Shown: piece after piece, positions 1 through 8,908 of the stretch
How the letters are laid out: every line of letters begins with the position of its first letter
Numbering within the stretch: position 1 is the stretch's first letter
Assembly: GCA_050288425.1 (NCBI GenBank)
Contig: JBNKDU010000035.1
Coordinates: 13,257-77,256, forward strand
Reading direction: 5' to 3'
DNA length: 64,000 bases
From: JARRKU01 sp050288425
Lineage (GTDB): Bacteria; Desulfobacterota; Desulfobacteria; Desulfobacterales; Desulfosarcinaceae
Position numbers and translations under genes: made by a program
Notes under the pieces: model-generated
What the model saw: the letters and a program-made list of their open reading frames with translations, nothing else
Told to the model about the DNA's origin: nothing
Database searches by the model: none

Positions 1-3000
1 CGCAAACACGGCAATCCGCTCTACGTGCTGCCCTGGTACATGGTCATCGGCGAGAGCGGTTCCGGAAAGACCACCGCCATCCAGAGTGCGCGCCTCTCTT
101 CGACTTTCGCCGAAGTGAGCCGCACTTCCGGCATCTCCGGAACGCGCAATTGCGACTGGTGGTTCTTCGAGCAGGCCGTGATCATCGACACCGCCGGGCG
201 GTACGCGATTCCGGTGGACGAAGGCCGTGACAAGGACGAGTGGCAGAAATTCCTGCGGCTGTTGGCCAAATTCCGCAAGAAGGAGCCCTTGAACGGTCTC
301 GTGGTCACGGTTGCGGCGGATCGCCTGGCCCAACAGACCCCGGAAGCGCTGATGGAGGACGGTCTCAGCATCCGGCGGCGGATCGATGAACTCATGCGGG
401 TACTGGGCGCCAGGTTTCCCGTCTACGTGATGGTGAGCAAGTGCGACCTGATCCAGGGGGCGACCCGGTTCTGCGACGCCTTGCCGGAAAATGCCCTCAA
501 CCAGGCCATGGGACTGCTGAACCGGCAACTGAAAAGCGACACCGACGGATTCGTGGCCGGGGTCTTTCAAACCATCGGCGACCGCCTTCGGGACCTGCGG
601 TTGCTGCTGCTCAACAAGATAACGGACCGATCGGCGGCCACCTCCATGCTGCTGTTTCCCGAAGAGTTCGAGAAACTGGCCGATCCGCTCACCGCCTTCA
701 TCCAGGGCGCTTTTCAGGAAAATCCGTACCAGGAGACGCCGTTGCTGCGAGGGATATTCTTCTCCAGCGGCCGGCAGGAAGGCACCCCTTTCTCTCATTT
801 TCTCAGCGCCCTGGGCCTGATCCAAAGCCGCGAGGTTCTGGCCGGCACCAACAAAGGTTTGTTTCTTCACGACTTGTTTGCCCGTATCCTGCCCCGGGAC
901 CGGCAGCTTTTCCGGCCCACCCAGCACATGGCCCAGTGGCAGAAGCTGACCCGCAATCTGGGGCTCACCTCCTGGATCGCCGTGATGATCGCCGTGTGCG
1001 GCCTGCTGAGCTATGCCTTCGTGAAAAACCTGACGGCCCTGGCGGACGTGCGGCGCGAATTCGACAAGCCGGCTGTATTGCAGGGCGATCTGCTCGCCGA
1101 CGTGATCACCATGGATCGGTTTCGCCAGGCCCTGGAGAAGGTCGAAACGGAAAACGACAACTGGTGGATCCCGCGTCTGGGGCTGCACGAATCCCTGGAT
1201 GTCGAGAAGGCGCTGAAGCAGAAATATGTCGACTTGTTTCGAAGGGGGTTTTTGTCCGGGTTCGACAAGACCATGGGAGACCGCATGACCGCCTTCAGCA
1301 GTCGGACACCAGATCTGGTATTCGGCGCCCATGTCGCCCACCTGGTGCGGCGTATCAACCTGCTCAAGGGGCGCCTGAGCGAGGACGGTCTGGAATCCTT
1401 GTCCCATCTGCCCCAGCCGGTCTATGGCATGGAGGTCCTCGGACGCAGGGACGTCATTCCCGAAATCCAGGCCGTCATTGCCCGTCAGTACCTCTATGCC
1501 GTGGCCTGGCGCCGGGACGGCGATGCGGCCAACCAGGAGATTACCCGGCTGCAGACCTGGTTGAAACATCTGCTGACCATGCCGGGCATGACCCTCAACT
1601 GGCTTACCGATTGGATCGACGCCGACCCGAACCTGAAACCGGTACGGCTCGACGATTTCTGGGACGGCGAGGCCGCGGACGCGTCGACCTTCGTGCCGGC
1701 GGCCTTCACCCGTGCGGGACAGGACCGGATTCGAACGGCCATCGACGAGATCGAGGCCGCCTTGTTCGATCCGCTGATCATCGCACGCGCCAAAGTGGAG
1801 TTTGCCAAGTGGTATCAGCAGCAATACATCCGCCGGTGGGAGACATTTATCCAAAATTTCCATGAAGGCGACACCCTGGTCACGGAGCGGGAAAAATGGC
1901 AGGCCGCCGTTCGGCAACTGCCCGGCGACCAGGGCCCCTATCATGCGTTGATCCAACGTATCGCCGAGGAATTCACCGACCTGGACCCGGCCGTTCCGCT
2001 GCCGCCCTGGGCCGCCCTGGCCTTCGACTGGCAGCAGGTTCGCAAGGAATCCAAGGCCGGCGACGTGGTCGATCCCCAGAAAGCAGGCGTTTTCAAGAAG
2101 GCCGCGCGCAAAGTCACCTCCAAATTGAGCAAGGCCGAAAAAGCCCTGGGAGTCAATGCCCGACCCTCCCTGGATCCGGAAGACCGGCTGCTGGCGGCCA
2201 AAGCCTATCTGAGCTACCAGCAAAGTCTGGAAGCCATCGCCGCAAGCGCCGACTCTCGCAATGTGGCCTTTCAATTGGCTACGGATATGTATCAACAGGA
2301 TCCGGCCACCGGTGAATCCCCCCTGCTCGTCGCCCGGCGCGCCTTGCAGGAGATGCACGCGGCCATGCGACCCAGGCCCGACGATGCCGAAGAGCCGTTC
2401 TGGAAACTCCTGGCCGGTAATATCGATGTCCTGCAGCGCTTCGTGCTGCGCGAGTCCGCCTGTCTACTGCAGACCCGTTGGGAAAAAGACGTCCTCCTGG
2501 AAGTGCAGGGGGTCGGCGAAGACCAGGATATGGGGCAGCTGATGATGGGATCCAACGGATTCGCCGCCAAATTTATCCAGGGCCCGGCCGCGCCCTTCAT
2601 CTCCCGCGGGTATGAGAAAGGTTATTTCGCCAAAAAAGTGAACGGCATGGGTATCCCCTTCGAAGCGCATTTTTTCAGCTTCCTGACCAAGGGGGCCAAA
2701 GCCGCCAGCCCGAAAAAAGGAAGCTACAAGGTCAAAATCCGTGCTTATCCTACGGACACCAACCCGGGCGCCCAGGTTCGGCCCCATTCCACCGTCCTGG
2801 AGATGCAATGTGCCGATGGTTCGACCCGGCTGGAGAATTTGAACTACCCGGTGTCCAAGACATTCGTCTGGACGCCGCAAAGCTGCGGGGACGTCAATTT
2901 TCAAATATCGGTGGGCAACCTGGTGTTGACCAAGACCTATACCGGTTACAACGCCTTTGCCAAGTTTCTGCATGAATTCAAGAACGGGCAGCGCACTTTC

Positions 3001-3162
3001 GACCGATCCGAGTTTCCGGCGGAAGCGGCGGACCTGAGACGCATCGGCGTTCGGTTCATCAAGGCCCGCTACCAGTTCCAGGGACACCGTCCGGCACTAC
3101 AGATGCTGTATGCCGCGCCGGGCCGACCTCCCGGAAAGATCGTGTCATGCTGGCAGCCTTGA
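1..3162 (+). CDS. tssM: TssM (IcmF), T6SS inner-membrane component, 5' truncated
   Basis: Large inner-membrane subunit of the T6SS membrane complex, which with TssL and TssJ anchors the contractile machine in the envelope. The reading frame is open at the window start: the visible residues begin NPLYVLPWY just before the P-loop, so the GTG at 25 is internal and the two N-terminal membrane helices lie upstream. Visible: Walker A GESGSGKTT (residues 17-25 of the visible part), a VIIDTAGRY Walker B-like strand (60-68), a third membrane helix (about 324-344), then a long periplasmic region ending in a beta-rich C-terminal domain. Visible length is 1053 residues. It overlaps tagF by 16 bases. Assignment is firm from the P-loop context, the membrane helix and the neighbours. 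Confidence 0.95.
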   Translation, partial: RKHGNPLYVLPWYMVIGESGSGKTTAIQSARLSSTFAEVSRTSGISGTRNCDWWFFEQAVIIDTAGRYAIPVDEGRDKDEWQKFLRLLAKFRKKEPLNGLVVTVAADRLAQQTPEALMEDGLSIRRRIDELMRVLGARFPVYVMVSKCDLIQGATRFCDALPENALNQAMGLLNRQLKSDTDGFVAGVFQTIGDRLRDLRLLLLNKITDRSAATSMLLFPEEFEKLADPLTAFIQGAFQENPYQETPLLRGIFFSSGRQEGTPFSHFLSALGLIQSREVLAGTNKGLFLHDLFARILPRDRQLFRPTQHMAQWQKLTRNLGLTSWIAVMIAVCGLLSYAFVKNLTALADVRREFDKPAVLQGDLLADVITMDRFRQALEKVETENDNWWIPRLGLHESLDVEKALKQKYVDLFRRGFLSGFDKTMGDRMTAFSSRTPDLVFGAHVAHLVRRINLLKGRLSEDGLESLSHLPQPVYGMEVLGRRDVIPEIQAVIARQYLYAVAWRRDGDAANQEITRLQTWLKHLLTMPGMTLNWLTDWIDADPNLKPVRLDDFWDGEAADASTFVPAAFTRAGQDRIRTAIDEIEAALFDPLIIARAKVEFAKWYQQQYIRRWETFIQNFHEGDTLVTEREKWQAAVRQLPGDQGPYHALIQRIAEEFTDLDPAVPLPPWAALAFDWQQVRKESKAGDVVDPQKAGVFKKAARKVTSKLSKAEKALGVNARPSLDPEDRLLAAKAYLSYQQSLEAIAASADSRNVAFQLATDMYQQDPATGESPLLVARRALQEMHAAMRPRPDDAEEPFWKLLAGNIDVLQRFVLRESACLLQTRWEKDVLLEVQGVGEDQDMGQLMMGSNGFAAKFIQGPAAPFISRGYEKGYFAKKVNGMGIPFEAHFFSFLTKGAKAASPKKGSYKVKIRAYPTDTNPGAQVRPHSTVLEMQCADGSTRLENLNYPVSKTFVWTPQSCGDVNFQISVGNLVLTKTYTGYNAFAKFLHEFKNGQRTFDRSEFPAEAADLRRIGVRFIKARYQFQGHRPALQMLYAAPGRPPGKIVSCWQP

Positions 3163-3866
3163 GAAAATCGTCTGCCTGGAACTGGGCGGCCATCGGCAAG
3201 CATCCGGTGGCCAAGGACTATATCCGTATCGGAACCCCGTCGCCGCTGATCGAGGCCCTGGGGGAGTGGGTTGCCAATGGTTACCGGCAGTTGAATCCCG
3301 CCAAGGAGCCTCCCCGGTCGTTTTACTCCTGGCGTTTCTGGCTGCGGGGAATTAAGAAAGGGGAGATCATCTGCGGATTGGGGCGTGACAGCAGTGACCG
3401 CATCGGCCGGCCCTATCCCCTGCTGATCGCGGGACAAGGCCTCCTCAAGGGCTGGGAGAAAAAATGGATCGAACTTCCCCGGATGCTGGGAAGGTCGTGG
3501 CAATCCATGGAGTATATCGCCGCCAGGCGTTTTGACGAACTCGATGCCCTGGAGTCGGCCCTGGCCGGGCTGGAGGCACCGGAGAAGCAGATACCGGCCG
3601 CAGCGGAGACGGAGATGAAGATGCCGGCGGGGATGGCCGCCTTCCACCAGGAGTTGGATCGGGAAGGAATTGCCATGGTTCGGCTGAACCATGAAATGCA
3701 GGACGACTCCGAGGCCGCGGTACGCCAATATCACCTTCAGCTCGAGGGGTGCTGCAGGCAAATCCCCCGGGGGGTATTCGTCGGCGGCACGCCGCAGCAG
3801 ACCGGCCTGGTGGCCGTCCAACATCCATTGGGCAAGGCCGATTTTCTAAAGTTGTGGTCCTGGTGA
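3147..3866 (+). CDS. tagF: TagF/ImpM-like T6SS accessory protein
   Basis: A 239-aa protein matching the TagF (ImpM) family, known in other species as a post-translational repressor of T6SS that works with the Fha/threonine-phosphorylation branch. The N-terminal half has the family pattern: a small hydrophobic start with GKHP, a central WRFWLRG segment, then DSSDRIGRPYPL, which corresponds to the usual D-x-VGR-x-PL motif. The C-terminal about 90 residues are less conserved and follow an Ala/Glu-rich stretch. The start overlaps the tssM end by 16 bases, so translation is likely coupled. FHA, kinase and phosphatase genes later in the window fit a TagF-type control circuit. Confidence 0.85.
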   Translation: MLAALRKSSAWNWAAIGKHPVAKDYIRIGTPSPLIEALGEWVANGYRQLNPAKEPPRSFYSWRFWLRGIKKGEIICGLGRDSSDRIGRPYPLLIAGQGLLKGWEKKWIELPRMLGRSWQSMEYIAARRFDELDALESALAGLEAPEKQIPAAAETEMKMPAGMAAFHQELDREGIAMVRLNHEMQDDSEAAVRQYHLQLEGCCRQIPRGVFVGGTPQQTGLVAVQHPLGKADFLKLWSW

Positions 3867-3867
3867 A

Positions 3868-4126
3868 CCCTAACGCTGCATAAATAAAGATGGCAAAAGG
3901 GTAATGAACCGTTATGAACTTTGAACCGAAGCCAAATCCGCTGCCGAAGCAAGCATTCAACCTCAGGTCCACTGTAGGATCGGGTCGATTGTATGCCATC
4001 TTTTTTACCCTCCGGGAAAGCCGGAGGGCTCCAGATCCGGCGTTGCCGGGGGTTTGCAGTAGATAGACTACGGCGGCACCCCCGGCGCCTTGGCTCTGAA
4101 GCCCTCCGACTTTTGCAACGTTAGGG
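3868..4126. repeat. MITE-like palindromic element or structured RNA between tagF and tssA
   Basis: A non-coding 259-bp block with nested inverted repeats. The ends are a 13-bp inverted pair (3868-3880 and 4114-4126, 12 of 13 matching). A second pair, AAAGATGGCA at 3886-3895 and its complement at 3994-4003, is perfect. Inside lies a folded core: a 14-bp helix (4022-4035 with 4095-4108, one mismatch that becomes a G-U wobble if the minus strand is transcribed), a perfect 9-bp helix GCCGGGGGT/ACCCCCGGC (4045-4053 with 4078-4086), and a GTAG/CTAC tip. An alternative 8-bp hairpin (4008-4015 with 4021-4028) competes with the outer helix. No transposase is nearby. It could be a miniature mobile element, a REP-type element or an unlisted RNA. 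Confidence 0.6.
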
Positions 4127-4164
4127 CAAATAGCCATGGCAATGTTTGAGGAGTGCGGAGAGGA

Positions 4165-5763
4165 ATGAGCGGGAATAATATGGAATATGCAGGCCTGGGA
4201 AGATCATCCATCAGCGAAGAGACGCCGGCCGGCAGGGACTGCCGGTATGAAGCGACTTTCGAAGATCTGCAGACGGAAATCGACAAGCTCTCTTCTCCCA
4301 CGGCATCGGGCAAGGTGGACTGGTCCAGAATCGTCGAGACCGCGGCCGGGATATTGCAGAATCAATCCAAGGATCTGACCGTGGCTTCCTACCTGGCGGT
4401 GGGGTTGTTGCAGCAGCGTCAAATCGACGGTCTCGACCAGGGCCTTCAGATCCTCCGGGATCTGGTGACCACCCACTGGGATCATCTCTATCCGCCGAAA
4501 AAACGGATGCGCGGCAGGGCAGGAGCGTTTACCTGGTGGTTGGAGAAGAGCGAAACCATCCTGGAACAGATCAAGCCGGACCCCATCGCGGCGGAGGTGG
4601 CGGCGAGACTCCAGGACAACCTGACGCAGCTGGATGCCCAATTGGCCGAAAAAATGCCGGATCCGCCGTTGTTGCGGCCCATCCAGCGGAAGGTGGAGGC
4701 CCTGCCCGTCCAGGAATCCGCCAAAACCGAAGAAGCGGCGGCCAGGCCTGAATTTGCAACGCCTGCACCAAAACGGCCGGAGGCCGCTGCAGCGCCGCCG
4801 CCCGCGGCGAAGTCCCCGGCCGCATCCCCGGCGCCCGCGGCCGTTCAAAAGATCGAAAGCGATCAGGAGGCCAAGAAGGCCATGGACCAGGCGCTGCAGC
4901 AATTGCGCCGATCGAGTCTGTTCCTGCTGCAGCAGAATCTTGCCGATCCGCTGGCCTACCGGTTGCGCCGCATGGCCAGTTGGGTCGCCATTCAGGCCCT
5001 GCCGCCCAATGCCGACGGGGTCACCCGGATTCCGGTGCCGCCGCCCCAATTGACCGATGAACTGGCCGGTCTCCGGGACGAGGGCAACTGGCCCGGATTG
5101 ATTCAGAATTGCGAACAGAAGATGTCCCAGTTTATCTTCTGGTTCGATCTGCAGCGAATGGTGTTCGAGGGGCTGCAAAACCTGGGCGGCGATCACCGGG
5201 AGGCGCAGAAAGAGGTTTGCCGCCAGACGGCTGCCATCGTCGACCGCCTGCCCGGATTGGAGCGGCTGGCCTTCGATGAGGGAACCCCCTTCGCCGACGC
5301 GCAGACCCGCGAGTGGCTGGGCAGCCTTGGTACCGGAGGTGGGAGCGGTGCTCCGGCAGCCGAAAGGGTCGCGGCCTCCGACGGTCTGAAGGAGAAGATC
5401 CAGACGGCCCTCGGCCTGGCCCGCAAGAAGCGGCTGGTCGATGCAATGGACCTGTTGCAGGCGGAAATGCAGCGATCCGCGGCCCATCGCGAGCGGATGC
5501 GCTGTCGCCTGGGCATCATCCAGGTGTTGCTGGCCGTCAAGAAGTCTTCATCGGCCCTGCCGCATATCGAAAAGGTGCTGGCCGATATCGGGACCTTCCA
5601 ACTGGAAGTCTGGGATCCCTCCCTGGCCCTGGAAGGATTGACGGCGGCATGGAAGGGATACCATGCCCAGACCGCTGGCGAATATCAGGCCCGCGGTATC
5701 GAAATTCTCAATCGTATCGCCGTGCTGCACCCCACGGCGGCCCTGCAATTGAGCAAACCCTGA
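4165..5763 (+). CDS. tssA: TssA, T6SS baseplate/sheath assembly protein
   Basis: TssA coordinates baseplate, tail-tube and sheath assembly in the cytoplasm. The N-terminal ImpA_N domain is clear, including HWDHLYPPKKRMRGRAGAF, the family signature. An Ala/Pro-rich linker (about residues 172-230) separates it from an all-helical C-terminal region with the VasJ-type pattern (LARKKRLVDAMDLL...). Length is 532 aa. The chosen start is ATG 4165, preceded by GGAG/AGAGGA; an in-frame GTG at 4153 has no better ribosome site. It follows the palindromic element and begins the sheath/tube/baseplate run. Confidence 0.93.
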   Translation: MSGNNMEYAGLGRSSISEETPAGRDCRYEATFEDLQTEIDKLSSPTASGKVDWSRIVETAAGILQNQSKDLTVASYLAVGLLQQRQIDGLDQGLQILRDLVTTHWDHLYPPKKRMRGRAGAFTWWLEKSETILEQIKPDPIAAEVAARLQDNLTQLDAQLAEKMPDPPLLRPIQRKVEALPVQESAKTEEAAARPEFATPAPKRPEAAAAPPPAAKSPAASPAPAAVQKIESDQEAKKAMDQALQQLRRSSLFLLQQNLADPLAYRLRRMASWVAIQALPPNADGVTRIPVPPPQLTDELAGLRDEGNWPGLIQNCEQKMSQFIFWFDLQRMVFEGLQNLGGDHREAQKEVCRQTAAIVDRLPGLERLAFDEGTPFADAQTREWLGSLGTGGGSGAPAAERVAASDGLKEKIQTALGLARKKRLVDAMDLLQAEMQRSAAHRERMRCRLGIIQVLLAVKKSSSALPHIEKVLADIGTFQLEVWDPSLALEGLTAAWKGYHAQTAGEYQARGIEILNRIAVLHPTAALQLSKP

Positions 5764-5848
5764 CATTGCATAAAGAACTGGCGATCGTACCCGACAGCCG
5801 GAGATAAGAACAAGGACAGAAATATAATCAAACAAAGGGAGAGTAGCC

Positions 5849-6340
5849 ATGGCCAAAGAAGGAACCGTCGCCCCCAAAGAGAGAGTCAACATCGTATATC
5901 GACCGGCCACCGGGGATGCCAAGGAAGAGGTGGAACTGCCCCTGAAACTGCTGGTGATCGGCGATTTTACTTCCCAGGAAGATGATCGCATGATCGAAGA
6001 TCGCGAACCGATCAATATCGACAAAGACAACTTCAACGAGGTGATGAAAGGTCAAAACCTGAAACTCGACCTCACGGTTGCCGACAAGCTGTCCGACGAT
6101 CCCGACAGCGAGATGAGCGTTTCGCTTCAGTTCGACTCCATCAAGGATTTCGAACCGGAGGCCATCGCCCGCAACACACCCGAGCTCAATAAGCTGTTGG
6201 AACTGCGGGAAGCCTTGCAGGCGTTGAAAGGTCCCATGAGCAACCGGCCGGAGTTCCGGAAGAAGATCCAGGAGATCGTCAAGGACGAATCCGCCAAGGA
6301 AAAACTGCTCAAAGAGCTCAACCTCGATAAAGAAGAGTAG
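5849..6340 (+). CDS. tssB: TssB (VipA), small contractile sheath subunit
   Basis: A 163-aa small sheath protein that co-assembles with TssC into the contractile tube surrounding Hcp. The family pattern is complete: VNIVYRPATG near the start, LKLLVIGDFT (residues about 31-40), IDKDNFNEVM, then SVSLQFDSIKDFEPEAI and a helical C-terminus. A ribosome site AAAGGGAGAG lies just upstream. tssC begins 14 bases after the stop, the usual sheath gene pair. Nothing is unusual in length or motifs. Confidence 0.97.
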   Translation: MAKEGTVAPKERVNIVYRPATGDAKEEVELPLKLLVIGDFTSQEDDRMIEDREPINIDKDNFNEVMKGQNLKLDLTVADKLSDDPDSEMSVSLQFDSIKDFEPEAIARNTPELNKLLELREALQALKGPMSNRPEFRKKIQEIVKDESAKEKLLKELNLDKEE

Positions 6341-6354
6341 AAGGGGGGATGACC

Positions 6355-7845
6355 ATGGCTGAAGAACAACAAGATACACAGGCATCTGCCGCGGAGACCG
6401 AGACCGCCGAGGAAGGGTCGTTGCTGGACGCCATCGTGACCGCCACCAAACTCAAACCGGCGGACGAAGGCTATGATATCGCCAAAAAGGGCGTGGAAGC
6501 GCTCTTGAGCCAGTTGATCGAACCCGGTCGCAAAGTGGACAAGGTGTCCAACGCCGTCATCGACGAGTTCATCGCCGGCATCGACAAGAAGCTCAGCGCG
6601 CAGCTGGACGCCATCCTGCACAATCCGGAGATGCAGAAACTGGAATCCGCCTGGCGGTCGCTGAAATACCTCGTGGACCGGACCGATTTCCGCGAGAATA
6701 TCAAGATCGAAATTCTCAACGTCACCAAGGACGAACTCCTGGAGGATTTCGAGGATTCGCCGGAAATCCCCAAATCCGGTCTCTACAAGACGGTCTATAC
6801 GGCGGAATACGGCCAGTTCGGCGGCCAGCCCTACGGCAACATCGTGGCCAATTACGATTTCGGCCCGGGCCCCCAGGATATCAAATTGCTGCAATATGTG
6901 GCGGCGGTGTCGGCCATGTCCCACGCCCCGTTCATTGCCGCGGCCGGTCCCAAGTTCTTCGGCGTGGACAGTTTTCAGGAACTGCCCAATCTCAAGGATC
7001 TGCGCAGCATCTTCGAGGGCCCGCAATACGTCAAATGGCAGTCCTTCCGGGAATCCGAGGACGCCCGCTATGTCGCTTTGACCACGCCGCGCTTCCTGTT
7101 GCGATTGCCCTACGGCGAGGAGACCCAGCCGGTGAAGGCCTTCAATTACGAGGAGAACGTCTCCGATTCCCATGATCGTTATTTGTGGGGCAATACGGCC
7201 TTCGCCTTTGCCTCCCGTCTCACCGACAGTTTCGCCAAGTACCGTTGGTGCTCCAATATCATCGGTCCCATGGGCGGCGGCACGGTGGAAGATCTTCCCC
7301 TGCACCAGTTCGAATCCATGGGGGCCATTCAGACCAAGATCCCCACGGAAGTATTGATTTCCGAGCGACGCGAATTCGAACTGGCCGAAGAGGGCTTCAT
7401 GGCCCTGACCATGCGCAAGGGAAGCGACAACGCCTGTTTCTTCTCCGCCAATTCCACCCAAAAGGCCAAGTTCTTCGGAAACAGCCCGGAGGGCAAAGAC
7501 GCCGAGCTCAATTACAAACTGGGAACCCAGCTTCCGTACATGTTCGTGGCCAATCGGCTGGCCCACTATTTAAAGGTGATCCAGCGCGAAAACATCGGCA
7601 GTTGGAAGGAGCGGTCCGATCTGGAACGGGAACTCAACACATGGATCAAGCAATACGTGGCCGATCAGGACAACCCGCCGGCATCGGTCCGCAGCCGCCG
7701 GCCGTTGCGTCAGGCGCAGATCAACGTGGAAAGCGTGGAGGGTGAACCCGGCTGGTACCGGGTCGGAATGAAGGTACGCCCCCATTTCAAATACATGGGC
7801 GCCTTTTTTACCCTGTCACTGGTAGGAAAACTGGACAAAGAATAA
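6355..7845 (+). CDS. tssC: TssC (VipB), large contractile sheath subunit
   Basis: A 496-aa large sheath subunit. Recognisable segments are LDAILHNPEMQKLESAWRSL, SHAPFIAAAGPKFFG and the C-terminal half with FEMSERREFELAEEGF-like and VRSRRPLRQA segments typical of VipB. ATG 6355 is preferred because the AAGGGGGG ribosome site at 6341-6348 is spaced six bases from it; the in-frame ATG at 6349 touches the site directly. It lies between tssB and hcp. A second, divergent TssB/TssC-like fusion is encoded at 43384-44955, so this is the canonical sheath gene of the locus. Confidence 0.97.
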   Translation: MAEEQQDTQASAAETETAEEGSLLDAIVTATKLKPADEGYDIAKKGVEALLSQLIEPGRKVDKVSNAVIDEFIAGIDKKLSAQLDAILHNPEMQKLESAWRSLKYLVDRTDFRENIKIEILNVTKDELLEDFEDSPEIPKSGLYKTVYTAEYGQFGGQPYGNIVANYDFGPGPQDIKLLQYVAAVSAMSHAPFIAAAGPKFFGVDSFQELPNLKDLRSIFEGPQYVKWQSFRESEDARYVALTTPRFLLRLPYGEETQPVKAFNYEENVSDSHDRYLWGNTAFAFASRLTDSFAKYRWCSNIIGPMGGGTVEDLPLHQFESMGAIQTKIPTEVLISERREFELAEEGFMALTMRKGSDNACFFSANSTQKAKFFGNSPEGKDAELNYKLGTQLPYMFVANRLAHYLKVIQRENIGSWKERSDLERELNTWIKQYVADQDNPPASVRSRRPLRQAQINVESVEGEPGWYRVGMKVRPHFKYMGAFFTLSLVGKLDKE

Positions 7846-7881
7846 CATTCATCAACCTATTTATTCAAAGGAGGCAACCCA

Positions 7882-8397
7882 ATGCCAACACCTGCTTATC
7901 TCGAGATCGAGGGGGAAACCCAAGGGGCCATCACCGAAGGCGCATTCACCGCCGACAGCGTCGGCAACGTCTATCAGGAAGGCCATGAAAACGAGGTCCT
8001 GGTGCAGGCCATGTCGCACGAATGTTCGGTGCCCACCGATTCGCAAAGCGGTCAACCCACCGGCCAGCGGGTCCATCATCCGTTGACCATCACCAAGGTC
8101 TTCGACAAGAGTTCGCCCATGCTCTACGTGGCCCTTTCCACCGGCGAGAAGCTGACCAAGTGTGTGCTCAAGTGGTATCGCACCAGCACCGCCGGCGTCC
8201 AGGAACACTACTTCACCACCGCGCTGGAAGACGCCATCATCACCAAGATCAGGGCATACATGCCCAATTGCCAGGACCCGACCCAGTCATCCTTCACCCA
8301 TCTGGAAGATGTTTCGTTCTCGTATCGCAAGATCATTTGGACCCATGAGGTGGCCGGCACCTCGGGTGAAGATGATTGGCGGACGCCGGTAAGCTGA
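7882..8397 (+). CDS. hcp: Hcp (TssD), T6SS inner tube protein
   Basis: Hcp hexamers stack into the tube that is expelled when the sheath contracts, and can carry small effectors in the lumen. The 171-aa protein shows the family profile: a PAYLEIEGETQG start, a YQEGHENEVLVQAMSHE region, HHPLTITKVFDKSSPMLYVA, and a C-terminal strand LEDVSFSYRKIIW. The ribosome site AAAGGAGG (7867-7874, seven bases from ATG) is the strongest in the locus, as expected for an abundant structural protein. No C-terminal effector extension is present. Confidence 0.96.
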   Translation: MPTPAYLEIEGETQGAITEGAFTADSVGNVYQEGHENEVLVQAMSHECSVPTDSQSGQPTGQRVHHPLTITKVFDKSSPMLYVALSTGEKLTKCVLKWYRTSTAGVQEHYFTTALEDAIITKIRAYMPNCQDPTQSSFTHLEDVSFSYRKIIWTHEVAGTSGEDDWRTPVS

Positions 8398-8458
8398 TTC
8401 ATTTCGATGCCGCCCGCGGGCATGAACCGCCTGAAGCGGCACGGCAGGGGAATCAGGC

Positions 8459-8872
8459 ATGCGCGAACATCGCCTTCTCGATCGCATACGGCTGGTGGAC
8501 AAGAATCCGAACCGGCGGGTGACCCAGGACCCCAAGCAGATGATCCATTCGGTCCAGGACCACCTCCAGCGCATTCTCAACACCCGGCAGGGCAGCACGC
8601 CCATTGCCGAGGAGTTCGGCGTGCCTGATTTCACCAATTTCATGAGTGCCTTTCCAGACTCCAAACGGAGCATCGAACGCTCGCTTCGGCAGACGATTCA
8701 GAAATTCGAACCACGGCTGCGGGGAGTCCGGGTGGGTTTCCATCCACAGGAAGACGATCCCATGACCATTACCTTCGAGATTACCGCCCAGTTGGTGCTC
8801 GAGAACCACAAGGAAGCGGTCCATTTCGAAAGCCAGGTGGATTCCGGAGGACATATCAAGGTCAAGGGGTAG
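8459..8872 (+). CDS. tssE: TssE, T6SS baseplate wedge protein (gp25-like)
   Basis: A small 137-aa baseplate protein of the gp25/TssE family, which nucleates sheath polymerisation. Key segments are LLDRIRL near the N-terminus, HLQRILNTRQGSTPIAEEFG (the lysozyme-like gp25 core) and FEPRLRGVRV, followed by a beta-strand-rich end. It lies between hcp and tssF as in many loci. The 61 bases before it contain only two small GC-rich hairpins (around 8409-8440). Confidence 0.94.
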   Translation: MREHRLLDRIRLVDKNPNRRVTQDPKQMIHSVQDHLQRILNTRQGSTPIAEEFGVPDFTNFMSAFPDSKRSIERSLRQTIQKFEPRLRGVRVGFHPQEDDPMTITFEITAQLVLENHKEAVHFESQVDSGGHIKVKG

Positions 8873-8908
8873 TGGAAAAAACCGCATAAACCATAGATCG
8901 AATTCGCA

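Noticed and set aside
25..27. GTG at 25 as the tssM start
   Set aside because: Upstream visible codons encode the conserved NPLY segment, so the gene continues beyond the window edge.
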